A stretch of DNA of 64,000 nt, from assembly GCA_964483785.1 (NCBI GenBank), contig CAZACW010000003.1, positions 1 to 64,000 on the forward strand, in the 5' to 3' direction. Shown here piece by piece: positions 8,470-17,330 of this stretch. The notes below the pieces were generated by a model. It was given only the letters and a program-made list of their open reading frames with translations, was not told the origin of the DNA and did not search any database. Within the stretch, counting starts at the first letter, position 1. Each line of letters starts with the position of its first letter. Source of the DNA: JABDGZ01 sp964483785 (lineage in GTDB: Bacteria > Omnitrophota > Gorgyraeia > Zapsychrales > Fredricksoniimonadaceae). The translations under genes were made by a program, and so were the position numbers.

Positions 8470-8916
8470 TTAGCCCGGGATTTCCGGTTCAACGAGTTTG
8501 GTCAAAAGCTCCAGGGAATCCTGCCAGCCTAAATAGCACATTTCCACAGGGATGGCCGCGGGTATGCCTTCCTGAACAATGTTTATTTCCGTACCGCAGG
8601 AAACCTTGCTTAGCGTGATGGTGGATATCATTTCCCCCGGCAAGTTCGGATCATCGAATTTGTCCGAATAACGGATGCGCTGATTGGGGACCAGTTCCTT
8701 ATAAGTCCCTCCAAAAGCATGGGCCTGGCCGCTGGTAAAATTAGTAAAGGACATTTTAAAGCTCCCCCCTACCTTGGCCTCCAGATAATGGATCTTGCAG
8801 GTGAAACCATGCGGCGGCAGCCATTTGGCCAGGGCCTCTGGATTTAGAAAGGCCTTGTATATTTTCTCTGGGGAGCATCTTAAGACGCGGTGAAGGCGGA
8901 CGGTATTGGCAGCCAT
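8470..8916 (-). CDS. AHSA1/SRPBCC-family protein
   Basis: The 148-residue protein fits the START-like activator of Hsp90 ATPase homologue 1 family: an early (V/L)xxxPEKIYKAFLNPEAL(A/T)KW segment, a GGSFKMSF strand with FGGTYKEL after it, and a C-terminal helix beginning GWQDSLELL. These proteins bind hydrophobic ligands or act in stress responses. There is no catalytic signature. A strong Shine-Dalgarno (AAAGGAGG) precedes the start. It sits 15 bases after the DUF2203 gene in the same run. The ligand is unknown. Confidence 0.85.
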   Translation of the reverse strand: MAANTVRLHRVLRCSPEKIYKAFLNPEALAKWLPPHGFTCKIHYLEAKVGGSFKMSFTNFTSGQAHAFGGTYKELVPNQRIRYSDKFDDPNLPGEMISTITLSKVSCGTEINIVQEGIPAAIPVEMCYLGWQDSLELLTKLVEPEIPG

Positions 8917-8931
8917 AATGGAGTTCCTCCT

Positions 8932-9309
8932 TTAGGAAAAAATCAATTGTTTGGTGATGGGCTGGCGTCCGGCATAGCCGTCTTCATAGCCGTGAAACCA
9001 GCCCACCTGCGGCTCATCCGAACGCCAGCACAGCAGGGCTTCCTGACCGTGGATGATGGCTGGAAAATCAACCAGGCCGATTTCAAAATTCCAGTCCTTA
9101 TAAAGACAGCCTGCATCTTCCAAGGCGCCCATCAGCTGTTTGATATCATGGTCCAGGGCCATCAAACGCTTTTGGCTTGAGTCATCCACGATGGGCGTGG
9201 ACATCAACTGGCGCAGTTCCTGGGCCTTGGCCAAAATATCTTTAACGATGATCTTGATGCGCGGCAGAAGCTGATTGGCTTCCCTGGGGGTAAAGAATTT
9301 TTCTACCAT
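8932..9309 (-). CDS. DUF2203 family protein
   Basis: The 125-residue protein has the DUF2203 hallmarks: the opening FFTPREANQLLPRI, a helical middle, then GLVDFPAIIHGQEALLCWR and GWFHGYEDGYAGRQPI at the C-terminus. The last two segments carry the family's conserved W, H and G residues. The family's function is unknown. It is in the same leftward run as a receiver protein (13 bases apart). No obvious Shine-Dalgarno is visible before the ATG. Confidence 0.85.
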   Translation of the reverse strand: MVEKFFTPREANQLLPRIKIIVKDILAKAQELRQLMSTPIVDDSSQKRLMALDHDIKQLMGALEDAGCLYKDWNFEIGLVDFPAIIHGQEALLCWRSDEPQVGWFHGYEDGYAGRQPITKQLIFS

Positions 9310-9321
9310 ATAAAAAAGGCG

Positions 9322-9690
9322 CTATGAGCCGATGAGGCCGCCTATGGTCTTCAGTAAATCAGCCGGATTCACCGGCTTGGTGATATGGGCCACCCCGCCG
9401 GATTTCATCTCAGCCTTGATATCATCTTCCGAACTTTTGACTGTCAGAAAAATGACAGGAATGTCCTTGGTGACCTCGTAACTTTTGATTTTTTGGCACA
9501 ATTCCCTGCCCTTGATCCCGGGCAAAATCACATCCAAAAGGATCAAATCCGGCCGTTCTTTCAGGGCCAGGTCCAGCCCCTGCTCGCCGTTTTTGGCGGA
9601 TATGACAATATACCCGGCCTTGCTTAAAATCGGCACGACTACGAGATGCTCCGCGGTATCATCATCCACCAATAGGATTTTTTTCGTCAT
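9322..9690 (-). CDS. Stand-alone response regulator receiver protein
   Basis: The 122-residue protein is a complete CheY-like receiver domain with no output domain. The acidic cluster LLVDDD is at residues 6-11, the phospho-acceptor Asp is in LILLDVILPG (about residue 53), the Thr is in FLTVKSS (about 82) and the Lys in HITKPV (about 103). AAGGA before the ATG supports the start. No kinase lies in the same run; the nearest is at 42058-43254. It may work by protein-protein interaction. Confidence 0.92.
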   Translation of the reverse strand: MTKKILLVDDDTAEHLVVVPILSKAGYIVISAKNGEQGLDLALKERPDLILLDVILPGIKGRELCQKIKSYEVTKDIPVIFLTVKSSEDDIKAEMKSGGVAHITKPVNPADLLKTIGGLIGS

Positions 9691-9702
9691 GTATTCCTTA
9701 TA

Positions 9703-10116
9703 TTAAGCATGTTCCCGGGCCTGCAAGATACGGTCCGTGAATTCCTTTTCGTACTGGGCGCGCAAGACACGTAATTCTTTGGCGCCAAGAAAATGAATGA
9801 CCGCCTTTTCGATGGCTGCCAGACGCTCTTTCAGGTAGAGATACTGCGGATGAAAACCCCTGCCTTCCCCTTCCTGATACTTTAATTTTAATTCATCCGC
9901 GCGTTTATGCCTAATATAAGTCTCAAATTCTTCGATGGACTGCTTCGGCGTTTGAGGGCTGCGTTTTAACTCTTTTAACAGAAATTCATCGACGGACAAT
10001 TGGGTGGTCTTGCGCTCAATGCGCTCAAAGCCCTCCTTGGTGGTTTTAAAGGCCCATAACAAGTAGCGCCGGACCAAATTTTTATGGTCTAAAGACAAAG
10101 AAACTTTCTTGGCCAT
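9703..10116 (-). CDS. Hypothetical charged helical protein
   Basis: The 137-residue soluble protein is rich in Lys, Arg and Glu and predicted to be almost wholly helical (segments KTTKEGFERIERKTTQL and YLKERLAAIEKAVIHFL). It has no signal peptide, membrane segment or motif that I recognise. It lies between a small membrane protein and the receiver protein, with gaps of 3 and 12 bases, so it is surely part of the same transcript. Confidence 0.65.
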   Translation of the reverse strand: MAKKVSLSLDHKNLVRRYLLWAFKTTKEGFERIERKTTQLSVDEFLLKELKRSPQTPKQSIEEFETYIRHKRADELKLKYQEGEGRGFHPQYLYLKERLAAIEKAVIHFLGAKELRVLRAQYEKEFTDRILQAREHA

Positions 10117-10119
10117 CCA

Positions 10120-10383
10120 TCAATATCCCGTGTTTTTCATGAACCAATACATGAATAATCCTGCCGCCAAACAGATGCCATAGATTAAGGCATACAGCGG
10201 GCCCAATTTGAAAATAAAATCAACATAAGACAGTTTAGATTCACCAAGATAATGTAGAAAGACGGTGACCATACCGTTGAAAATTGTGCCGGCTATCAGC
10301 ATCAACAAGAAATACCTCTTTAATGTAGGTATTTTAGATACGGGTTGCGCGGGAGGCTGTGTATCCATGGTGTTAAGTCCCAT
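10120..10383 (-). CDS. Small two-helix membrane protein
   Basis: The 87-residue protein has a short proline-rich cytoplasmic-like start and two hydrophobic segments (about residues 26-45 and 58-82, the second ending in FMYWFMKNTGY). I see no family motif. An alternative start is the second Met (10368). It lies six bases after the YnbE-YdbL fusion gene, so a link to that envelope system is possible but only by position. Confidence 0.6.
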   Translation of the reverse strand: MGLNTMDTQPPAQPVSKIPTLKRYFLLMLIAGTIFNGMVTVFLHYLGESKLSYVDFIFKLGPLYALIYGICLAAGLFMYWFMKNTGY

Positions 10384-10389
10384 CCTTAA

Positions 10390-10938
10390 TTAAGATTTTA
10401 TGCTCCAGCCATTGGCGGTTTCAATGGGCGTGCCGGAAGGCGCGTCCCCCTGCAGCCTTTGGGCATACACTTTTTCCACATCTATTATCGAGGTGCCGTT
10501 TTTCTCAGCCACGGCCTTGTAAATGGCCATGCGGTCATTGTTCTCCGCTTGGATCAAATCCCCTGCGCCGCCGGATTTGAGTTCGACCAAACCGGAAATA
10601 TTTTCTCCGATCTGTCCCTTGGCTTCCAAATCCATCAATTTGGGACGCCTGTCCTTTCTGCTGTTGATCGCGGCTTGAACGTCAGGGCCCAATCCGTCAT
10701 CCGCAAAAGCTTTATCGATAAACACATCCAGGAAACTCTGTTTATTGGAGGGCGCAGCCTTTTTCGACGGTCCGGAAACCATGTCTTCGATATTATCCAC
10801 GTCCTTGGCCACATGCTGATACACATCCAGGCGCATGTTGACATCCAGCTTGATGGCTTCCTTGGGCGCTACCATGCTGACCCTGGCACAGCCGATCACA
10901 GCCAAGGTGCTGACGACAAAAATGCAGATATCTTTCAT
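10390..10938 (-). CDS. YnbE-YdbL fusion lipoprotein
   Basis: The 182-residue protein has a lipoprotein signal peptide with Cys17 (LAVIGC). Residues 17 to about 57 resemble the small lipoprotein YnbE: the APKEAIKLDVNM stretch followed by a DVDNIEDMV segment. Residues from about 95 to 182 match YdbL (DUF1318): KLMDLEAKGQIGEN, NNDRMAIYKAVAEKNG, VEKVYAQR and a terminal NGWSIK. In E. coli ydbH, ynbE and ydbL are separate neighbours that move lipids between membranes. Here ydbH is the upstream gene with a 4-bp overlap, so the order is kept and two genes are fused. The match is from remembered family features, not a computed alignment. Confidence 0.82.
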   Translation of the reverse strand: MKDICIFVVSTLAVIGCARVSMVAPKEAIKLDVNMRLDVYQHVAKDVDNIEDMVSGPSKKAAPSNKQSFLDVFIDKAFADDGLGPDVQAAINSRKDRRPKLMDLEAKGQIGENISGLVELKSGGAGDLIQAENNDRMAIYKAVAEKNGTSIIDVEKVYAQRLQGDAPSGTPIETANGWSIKS

Positions 10939-11705
10939 AGTTTGGCCTCCTCTTGTTCATTGAAATGAAAATCGTGCACGATGACCTTCAGATTGCGCTG
11001 TCCTCCCGCACCTTCCAAGGACACATTAAAATCAAGATCATTGCGGTTGAGAAACATCTCCACCAATCCCTTATTATAGTGGTAGTTTTTGAAACTATCC
11101 ACAACTACATTGGCCGGTAATTTGGAGCCGGCCGCCATATTTTCCAAGAATTGGGTGTCCATGATTTTTAAATCACCGCCGCTGACAGGGGCGAAAAATT
11201 CGCCGTTTAAGATGTGGATTGCATTGTCCGTGCCGTTGAGCAGTAATTTGCCGTTTAAGAAACCGACCAGCAGGAACCTTTTATCCAGTTCAAAATCCTG
11301 GACAAAGCGGGCCAGGTCTAAGTTATAAAAGATAAGCCCAAGATCATACTTGAAGGCAGGCGCCCATTGTCCCCTCCCCTGCCCCTGAAAAGCGCCATTA
11401 AAGATGCCTCCGGTCAAGGAGTCCAAATACAGATTCCCTCCTTTCCAGCTGACATGGGCCTTGATATTTTTGGCTTTTATCTTGTCCTGCTGCCAGGTAT
11501 CAATGGCAATGTCCGCCGAAGCCTTCAGCAAAAGCAGGGACCAGGGGCTGTAATGGAGTTTGATCTTGGTGCCGGAGACCTTGCTGCCGGCAATGGAATG
11601 TTCTATTTTATGTTTAAGCAGGGATTTGAGGACCGGTTTGCTTAAAAAAACCAGGGCGCAATAAGCGATGAGGGCCGAAATAACGATGCAGAATATTTTT
11701 TTCAT
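10935..11705 (-). CDS. YdbH/AsmA-like envelope protein (short form)
   Basis: The 256-residue protein has an N-terminal membrane anchor (about 1-22) and then periplasmic beta-strand-rich sequence of the AsmA/DUF748 type (NLYLDSLTGGIFNGAFQGQG, LNGKLLLNGTDNAIHILNGE). YdbH of E. coli is more than three times longer and forms a beta-taco bridge, so this is a short version that keeps mainly the C-terminal repeat region. Its stop overlaps the start of the YnbE-YdbL gene, so the two are translationally coupled. The neighbour is the strongest evidence for its identity. Confidence 0.72.
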   Translation of the reverse strand: MKKIFCIVISALIAYCALVFLSKPVLKSLLKHKIEHSIAGSKVSGTKIKLHYSPWSLLLLKASADIAIDTWQQDKIKAKNIKAHVSWKGGNLYLDSLTGGIFNGAFQGQGRGQWAPAFKYDLGLIFYNLDLARFVQDFELDKRFLLVGFLNGKLLLNGTDNAIHILNGEFFAPVSGGDLKIMDTQFLENMAAGSKLPANVVVDSFKNYHYNKGLVEMFLNRNDLDFNVSLEGAGGQRNLKVIVHDFHFNEQEEAKL

Positions 11706-11713
11706 TATAGAAA

Positions 11714-11742
11714 AGATTACTGTATTTTTTTTGAACCTGCAA
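11714..11742 (-). promoter_or_regulatory. Candidate promoter of the YdbH run
   Basis: TTGCAG (minus strand, 11742-11737) and TAATCT (11719-11714) are 17 bp apart. The -10 is only 8 bases from the ATG, so the transcript would be leaderless or nearly so. Confidence 0.45.
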
Positions 11743-11766
11743 GGTATTTCGGGCGGGATTGAAAAT

Positions 11767-14232
11767 TTAAGACAGTAATTGGGCCAGGACAGCGCTGTTG
11801 GCCAGGGATTTGATGCCTACAATCTCGGGCCAAAGCCCTGCAATACGGATCTTGTTGATATTTTGAGGATTGACCGGGACATGGATGCCTTGGCCGCTGC
11901 GGCTGACGTTTAAATTCAAATGTTTGGCGTTTAAATCGATACCGCCTAAGTCGCTGTTCATGGCCTTGTTTTGATTGACCTTTAACATGTGGTTTTCAAA
12001 TGTGGTGCGTTGATTTTTATCTTTGCTCAAAACACCTCTTTTTTGCTGATCCGTGGCCCTTCCCCAGATAAATTTGACAAAACTGTCTGTGATTTCTTTG
12101 TCCATTTTCAAAAATTGATAAAAATTGCGGTCTTTGTTGAATTCTTTTGAAATATCGTTCCACATTTGATCGCTCAAATAGGGGGTCCCTCTGCTGAAGA
12201 TGTCGGCAAGTTTATTCTTAAATGTTAAATATTTTTCCATAAAATTCCGGGAAGGATAAGCGGCTTGATCATACATGGACCAGCCAAATATTGTAAATAG
12301 GAGAAGATACATGGGCGCCGGAAATCCTAAAGTGGCATAAATCGTTTGGCGGTGCATCACATCGAAAAATGCCTGGCCGTGAAGGGTGCTTAATTCTGGT
12401 TGATGAAAAAAAAGATAATCAAACAATATTCCCCCGGCTATAATCATAAAATCAGCTAAAATAACGAAGGTCTTGACCCTTGTGAGATTGTTCGCAATCC
12501 TTAGCCGGATTTTGCCTTCTGCTGTGAGATTCAAGGCCACATTGCCTCCATAAAGGGCCCTCCAGTAATCCTTTAAAAATTGGGCTATTCCCTCCGATCT
12601 CGTTCTTGATGTGCCAGAAGGTAGGGCGATCTCGGCATAATCTTTGTTAATGTCCACCTGCAGATCATGCGCCCTCATGGCAAAATCGACCTTGATTTGA
12701 TCCAGTAAGTCCTGCATTCGATCAGCAGGCAAGGGGCTGGTTATGATAACTCCATTCGCCTTTAAATCCATATTAGCGCCTATGCCATTTGAATGTAAAA
12801 AAAATATTAAACTACTTCTCATCTTTATCCAATCCTCTTGGCTCATGCCATCGGGCCGATTTAAGAAAAACTTGCTTCCTCCGTGAAAAGCTGACACAGG
12901 GGACAAATTAAGCTTCAGATTACTGATTTTAAAATCATTCTTTAATTTACTGAAATTCGACCGAAGTACCAAACCAAAAGTGATCAAACTTGTTACGGCA
13001 GCAAGACTGCCTAAAACCTGCAGCGTCGTGATGGTCATGGCCCTGTCCTGGGGATTTGAATTGGCGGCCGGCCGCGAATTCTCTGTGCGAAAATCAGCAG
13101 TAGCAAGGTCGAATCTGCGCCCTGTTCCCACGCTGCCAGCCACAGCCATGGCAGGGTTATGGTGGATATTCAAGCCATCCAAGACCGCAAGGCCATGGTC
13201 TCTTAATATACGGCCGTCACGATCGGTTTTCACGGCAAAATGACTGGCCCCGCCGGAGAAATACTTGCGCGGGATCATCTCATGGGTGTAGCGGTCTGTC
13301 TCATCCTGGATAAAATTAAACACGCCTTTTTTGTAGGCTTTAAGGTATTGCTGGTAAATCAGCTCATTGGCTTTTGGATTTTGCTCGATGCCTTTGAGTT
13401 TGTCCTGATTGGAATAGACCTGGGCCAACAGCGATTGCCTTAAAGAGCGCTTGAACCAGGCTGCCAGGATCATGCCGCTGTACACCTGCCTTAACGGCGC
13501 GAAATTTTTGCCTTGATTGACTTCTTTTTCCAGCTGCGGAAGGATGATTTCCCGTACGATCTGTGATCCCAGAGAATGCGCGGTTGCGGCCTGGTGTTTT
13601 TGCAAGGACATGTAATCTTCTTCCAGCATGACCTTCAAATGGCTGTCATAAAGATAGGCGACATTCCCTTTTTCATAAATATCAGCCCTGTCCGGAAGGA
13701 TCCAGACCTTGTTAAAGGTATTGACCGGGACATTGGTGGTGCCGAATTTTTGATAGGCCCGGCTGTACACCGTGTTCCAAAATTTTTGTCCTAATTTGTC
13801 CTGGGGATAAATCAAGGAAGCGGTGATTTGCTTGAGCAGATAATCCTGCGCCAAAAGGTCCCGGCCCATTTCCGTTTTGCCGAAATCATCCTTGATAATA
13901 CGGCCTTTTTCATACGGGCTTAAGTTGACCCACTGGTCTTCATCCGGCACAGCCAGGGAAGCCATGAAATATTTGATTAATTTGGTGTATTCCTGCTTTT
14001 TTTCAAGCTCAGCTTGCGGCCGTTCTCCTTTATCTATGACAAAATCGAATTTAAAGGCGTTTTCAGGATGAATGACAATGCCTTTAAGCACTGCTGGGCT
14101 GAAGGCCGGGCTTAAATGCACCATCACCCCAGGCTGGGGCATGGCAGGCAAGGATAGACCCTCTGCGTTGGCAGGCAGGTCTATATTGGTGCGGATAAGG
14201 CAAATGATAAGTAGTGCAATAAACGGACGCAT
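11767..14232 (-). CDS. Giant-family protein, short 821-residue member
   Basis: The protein has a signal peptide (about 1-23). It then carries the family N-terminal domain, with LSPAFSPAVLKGI, WVNLSPYEKGRI, LLAQDYLLKQITAS, PVNTFNKVWILP, VMLEEDYMS and IPRKYFSGG, ending near residue 335. A DRAMT motif is followed by a membrane helix (about 405-425); two more helices lie near 590 and 640. The C-terminus has NKAMNSDLGGIDLN and a 60-residue tail, as in the 5038-residue protein. This copy lacks the repeat insertions of the other two and so shows the ancestral loop lengths. No enzyme motif is visible. It appears to be a membrane-anchored envelope protein of unknown function. Confidence 0.85.
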   Translation of the reverse strand: MRPFIALLIICLIRTNIDLPANAEGLSLPAMPQPGVMVHLSPAFSPAVLKGIVIHPENAFKFDFVIDKGERPQAELEKKQEYTKLIKYFMASLAVPDEDQWVNLSPYEKGRIIKDDFGKTEMGRDLLAQDYLLKQITASLIYPQDKLGQKFWNTVYSRAYQKFGTTNVPVNTFNKVWILPDRADIYEKGNVAYLYDSHLKVMLEEDYMSLQKHQAATAHSLGSQIVREIILPQLEKEVNQGKNFAPLRQVYSGMILAAWFKRSLRQSLLAQVYSNQDKLKGIEQNPKANELIYQQYLKAYKKGVFNFIQDETDRYTHEMIPRKYFSGGASHFAVKTDRDGRILRDHGLAVLDGLNIHHNPAMAVAGSVGTGRRFDLATADFRTENSRPAANSNPQDRAMTITTLQVLGSLAAVTSLITFGLVLRSNFSKLKNDFKISNLKLNLSPVSAFHGGSKFFLNRPDGMSQEDWIKMRSSLIFFLHSNGIGANMDLKANGVIITSPLPADRMQDLLDQIKVDFAMRAHDLQVDINKDYAEIALPSGTSRTRSEGIAQFLKDYWRALYGGNVALNLTAEGKIRLRIANNLTRVKTFVILADFMIIAGGILFDYLFFHQPELSTLHGQAFFDVMHRQTIYATLGFPAPMYLLLFTIFGWSMYDQAAYPSRNFMEKYLTFKNKLADIFSRGTPYLSDQMWNDISKEFNKDRNFYQFLKMDKEITDSFVKFIWGRATDQQKRGVLSKDKNQRTTFENHMLKVNQNKAMNSDLGGIDLNAKHLNLNVSRSGQGIHVPVNPQNINKIRIAGLWPEIVGIKSLANSAVLAQLLS

Positions 14233-14238
14233 ATCTAA

Positions 14239-14267
14239 AGTATGCCATATAATTTAGATAATGACAA
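14239..14267 (-). promoter_or_regulatory. Promoter of the 821-residue giant-family gene
   Basis: TTGTCA (minus, 14267-14262) and CATACT (14244-14239) are separated by exactly 17 bp. The -10 lies six bases before the ATG, which predicts a leaderless mRNA. ATATCTAAAGTAT (14231-14243), spanning the -10, recurs upstream of the 5038-residue gene (32501-32513). Confidence 0.65.
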
Positions 14268-14283
14268 ATTTATGTAACTCTAA

Positions 14284-16172
14284 TTATGAGTTATAGTTAG
14301 AACAATCAGAGAGAAGTTCTGCAGAGTCAAAATACAGGGTTGGGCCTAACTTTTGATAATCAATCTTAGTGCAGCTATTATTTGTGCCAGGTGAAGATTG
14401 TAAAAAGGATTTTATAGCCCAGGGCATTGTTCCATCAGGCATGGCTTCTGTAATGACCCTGCCTATTAAATTCCCATGCCTGGGAATTTTCAGGTTTAGG
14501 ATTTTAGCGATGGTCATGCCAATGTCCGCATTGCTTGTTGGATCATCATCAACATATTGTTTTTTAAAGTCCGGGCCAAGCGCGGCTGAGAAATTAAAGG
14601 TGTCCCCCCTGCTGAAACTGCCGTGCATCCCCTGCCCTTGCTGTAAGGACGTATCCGCCACTTCCACCATGCAATTGGTGGGGATCGCACAGCCGCTGGA
14701 AAATGATTTAAAATTAATGACAATGGCTGGAAACGGCGTGATGGCGGAACCTTCCAGGTTAATATCTTTAAGGGAAAGAGTGCCGGGAATCCGGCCCAGG
14801 CGCGCATCCACAAACAAGCCGTTGGTATAATCTTGGGTCAGCAAGAATTTGACGATTTGATCGGCCATGTCTTTGGCTTTTGCCTTGCTGGTTGTGGGGG
14901 GCAGATAAATCAAATCAGACCCTCCGTTGCCCGCAACAATCACCAATGGTTTTTGCGGATCATCGCCCAACAAGCCATTGGCAAATTTGGAATGGGCATC
15001 TGCGGCAATGGGTACATTCTTTTGGTCCGGGTCCCACAATTTCAACTGCAGAGACAAACTTAAGTCCTTGGCCAGAAAGCCCGGCGGCAAAAATCCGTCC
15101 GGCACATCCGGATAATGCGCCTTGGCCGCGGGACTGGTTGTACTTTGTTTGGAGATCGTCGAGAAACCATGGTCTGCGGTCACAATGATGTCCGTTGAAG
15201 CCTCCAGGCCCAGGGCCTTGAGGGTATCCCAGATTTGCTGTAAATCATGGTCCGCGTTCTTGATCGCGGCCAGGGATGNNNNNNNNNNTAATGGTCTCGG
15301 TTTTGGGTAGTGGCCGGGTAGGTCGGGCCGTTGATGCCCGGGACAAGTTGTGGCAGGTCGTTGCTGTGATAATGCTGGGTGCCGTCCGGGTCACGGGACC
15401 AGACCACCGCCACAAAGGGCTTGCCGTCTTTTTTAAATTTGGGCAGGATGATCTTGTTAAAAATGTCCACGAAATACTGCTGTTGTTCGCTGTTGGAAGT
15501 CAGGGTGCCTGGTGTTGCGGCGTTTCCCGGCTTGCCGTTGGCCCCGCGAGTCGGTGCTGTCAAGGGAAGGTTTGCGGCCTGCATTTGCTGTTGAAGCCAA
15601 GGGGCCAAGGGTATCCCCCCTGTCTGGCCGGTGGCATCATCAACGATAATGGTTTTGTCTCCGGAACGTCCGGTATGGTCAAAGACCAGGACCGGCCCTA
15701 ATTTGCCGATGGAGGCTGTGTCGAATCCGGCTTGGCGCGCGGCTTTTAAGATGGTTTCAATGTCGATATAATCCCCGGCAAAATGATCGTCGATGTCCCC
15801 CAGCACAGGATCGTTTTCCAAAAACGGGGTCAAGGAGCCTCCGGCCCCAGGCACAGGATAGCCTTCGTATACATAATTGCTGAAGACACCGGTGTCCCCC
15901 AGATAATGGCCGGTGGCAAAGGCCGAGGCATTGGGCATGGTAAAGGTGGGAAACAAGGAATGGCTGTTGCTGAAAAAAACGCCTTCATGCCGCAATTGGT
16001 CCATGGCCGGAGCGTTTTCGGGGTTGACCATCATGGCCCGCAGGCCGTCGGGCACAAACAGGATCAGGTTATGTGCTTTGTTTGAAGCCTCTGCCCGCAG
16101 GCACGTTCCAGCCATCCAAACAAGAAGGACCATGGCCTGGATAATCCGTTGAGAGGCCTTTAGACTTATCAT
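14284..16172 (-). CDS. Exported alkaline-phosphatase-superfamily phosphodiesterase, broken by an assembly gap
   Basis: One gene is split into two frames by ten N at 15279-15288. The N-terminal half (from 16172) has a signal peptide, the metal site FVPDGLR, a nucleophile region TFTMPNASAFATGHY and SRDPDGTQHYH. The C-terminal half has the metal pair TADHG, then GMHGSFSRGDTF, the last conserved metal His region of nucleotide pyrophosphatase/type I phosphodiesterases. The frame before TADHG continues open to the N-run, so the gap length, not a mutation, explains the shift. Total length is roughly 630 residues. Its start overlaps the preceding gene by 4 bp. Substrate unknown; a periplasmic phosphodiester or phosphomonoester hydrolase is likely. 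Confidence 0.85.
15279..15288. other. Assembly gap (10 N)
   Basis: Ten N placed inside the phosphodiesterase gene. The reading frame on each side differs, so the true missing length is not 10 modulo 3, and 10 is probably a placeholder. Confidence 0.97.
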
Positions 16173-16630
16173 GGAAATTCCTCAAATTTTTTGCTGTGAT
16201 GGTAATATTGTTCGGAAAAAATTTTGGCCTTCAAAAACTGGTGGTTCATGCGGTAAATAAGAAAATAACAAAGCGGTTTGATGGGATTGGTAAATTGGTC
16301 AAGCGCCAGGTGCGCTGTCAGCCCGATGGCGATGCCTGTCCACACCTTGCCCAGCCCGAAAAAATAAATGAAAAACCAAAAAAGGAAAAGTAATTCGTAG
16401 GCATGCAGGACAAGAAAGGATTGTTTGACCCTAACATCGAAACAAAATCTGACCAAGTCCTTGTAATCCCAGGGGAATTTTTTGCGGAATATATAATATT
16501 CCAGATAATGGTCAAGATCGATCAAGACCCCGCTTACAAAACAACCCATGGCCGCAGGCCAGGAATGCATGGTCAGGTGAACGCCGACGGAAACGCCGGC
16601 GGAAGCGGCGATATGATAGCTTGGTCTCAA
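16169..16630 (-). CDS. Membrane-bound metal-dependent hydrolase-like protein (YdjM/DUF457 type)
   Basis: The 153-residue protein has three or four hydrophobic segments and conserved polar residues inside them: an early HIAASAG, DLDHYLEYY (about residues 38-46), LHAYELLF, and THLALDQFTNP-like TAHLALDQFTNP. This His/Asp pattern in helices is characteristic of YdjM/DUF457-type inner-membrane proteins. It overlaps both neighbours by 4 bp, so all three are translated as a unit. The reaction is not known. Confidence 0.7.
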   Translation of the reverse strand: MRPSYHIAASAGVSVGVHLTMHSWPAAMGCFVSGVLIDLDHYLEYYIFRKKFPWDYKDLVRFCFDVRVKQSFLVLHAYELLFLFWFFIYFFGLGKVWTGIAIGLTAHLALDQFTNPIKPLCYFLIYRMNHQFLKAKIFSEQYYHHSKKFEEFP

Positions 16631-17010
16631 TTGTATTTCAGCCCGTCTAAGGTGTTGCGGATGTCCTGTTCCATCATTTCCTTCTTGCGCCGCTGGTCAA
16701 GTTCCTGCTGTTCCTGGGCCAGAAGGATGTTTTTGTACTCGGTGTTGGTTTCGTTGATGTCCTTGCAGATGAGGTCCAGGACAAACTGCAGTTCGCTGTT
16801 TTGGCCGGCGTAAAGGAATTCAATGTAGTCTCCGGTCACGGTGGCCCTGGGCTTTTTGGAATGGACATTACTGCGGCAGACGCGGTCATAAATTTTGACC
16901 CAGGTCTGGTTGGGATGCATGGAAAGCTGAAAGCTGATCACCGGGACATTTTCAGAAAATCTGATCTTGTTTTTGTTGGGCCCGATGATCTTGATGTCTG
17001 TAAAGTCCAT
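16627..17010 (-). CDS. Hypothetical protein
   Basis: The 127-residue protein has a beta-rich first half (FTDIKIIGPNKNKIRFSE, SFQLSMHPNQTWVKIYDRV) and an acidic, Gln/Glu-rich helical C-terminus likely to form a coiled coil (LAQEQQELDQRRKKEMMEQ). I do not recognise a family. It lacks a signal peptide. The 4-bp overlap with the downstream membrane protein and the 18-base gap to the upstream one place it in this operon. Confidence 0.65.
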   Translation of the reverse strand: MDFTDIKIIGPNKNKIRFSENVPVISFQLSMHPNQTWVKIYDRVCRSNVHSKKPRATVTGDYIEFLYAGQNSELQFVLDLICKDINETNTEYKNILLAQEQQELDQRRKKEMMEQDIRNTLDGLKYN

Positions 17011-17028
17011 ACTGCTTATGTGATGGTT

Positions 17029-17310
17029 TTATTCGGCGTTTTCGAATTCCAGTTCCAGGCCGCCGAAGCGTTTGGCCAGGACATTAAACATCCAGGTCAG
17101 AAAGAGGCCGGTGACTGCGCCTAAAATTCCGTTAAGAATGGGAAAAATCAAAATGGCCCATGGGCCGACAGGGCCGGCACCCTGCTCTTCCGGCGCCAGG
17201 ACGGACACAATGGTCACGATGGCGCCCAAAATCAAGCCGGCAGCCACATTGATGGTGGCAAAGATCATGATAAAGGATTTGGTGCCTATTTTGGTCAGCT
17301 TAAGGTTCAT
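17029..17310 (-). CDS. Small two-helix membrane protein, first gene of the operon
   Basis: The 93-residue protein has two long hydrophobic segments (about 15-40 and 50-78) separated by a short acidic loop (APEEQGAGPVGP), and an acidic tail. Its opening (KLTKIGTKSF) and layout recall small membrane proteins of the DUF3566 sort, but I cannot confirm this. It starts 20 bases after the stop of the 5038-residue gene, so the two could share a transcript. Confidence 0.6.
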   Translation of the reverse strand: MNLKLTKIGTKSFIMIFATINVAAGLILGAIVTIVSVLAPEEQGAGPVGPWAILIFPILNGILGAVTGLFLTWMFNVLAKRFGGLELEFENAE

Positions 17311-17330
17311 ACCTGCCTCCGTAATCGGGC

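Noticed and set aside
15180..16172. Phosphodiesterase as two separate genes or a pseudogene
   Set aside because: The split coincides exactly with the N-run, and the two halves carry complementary parts of one active site.
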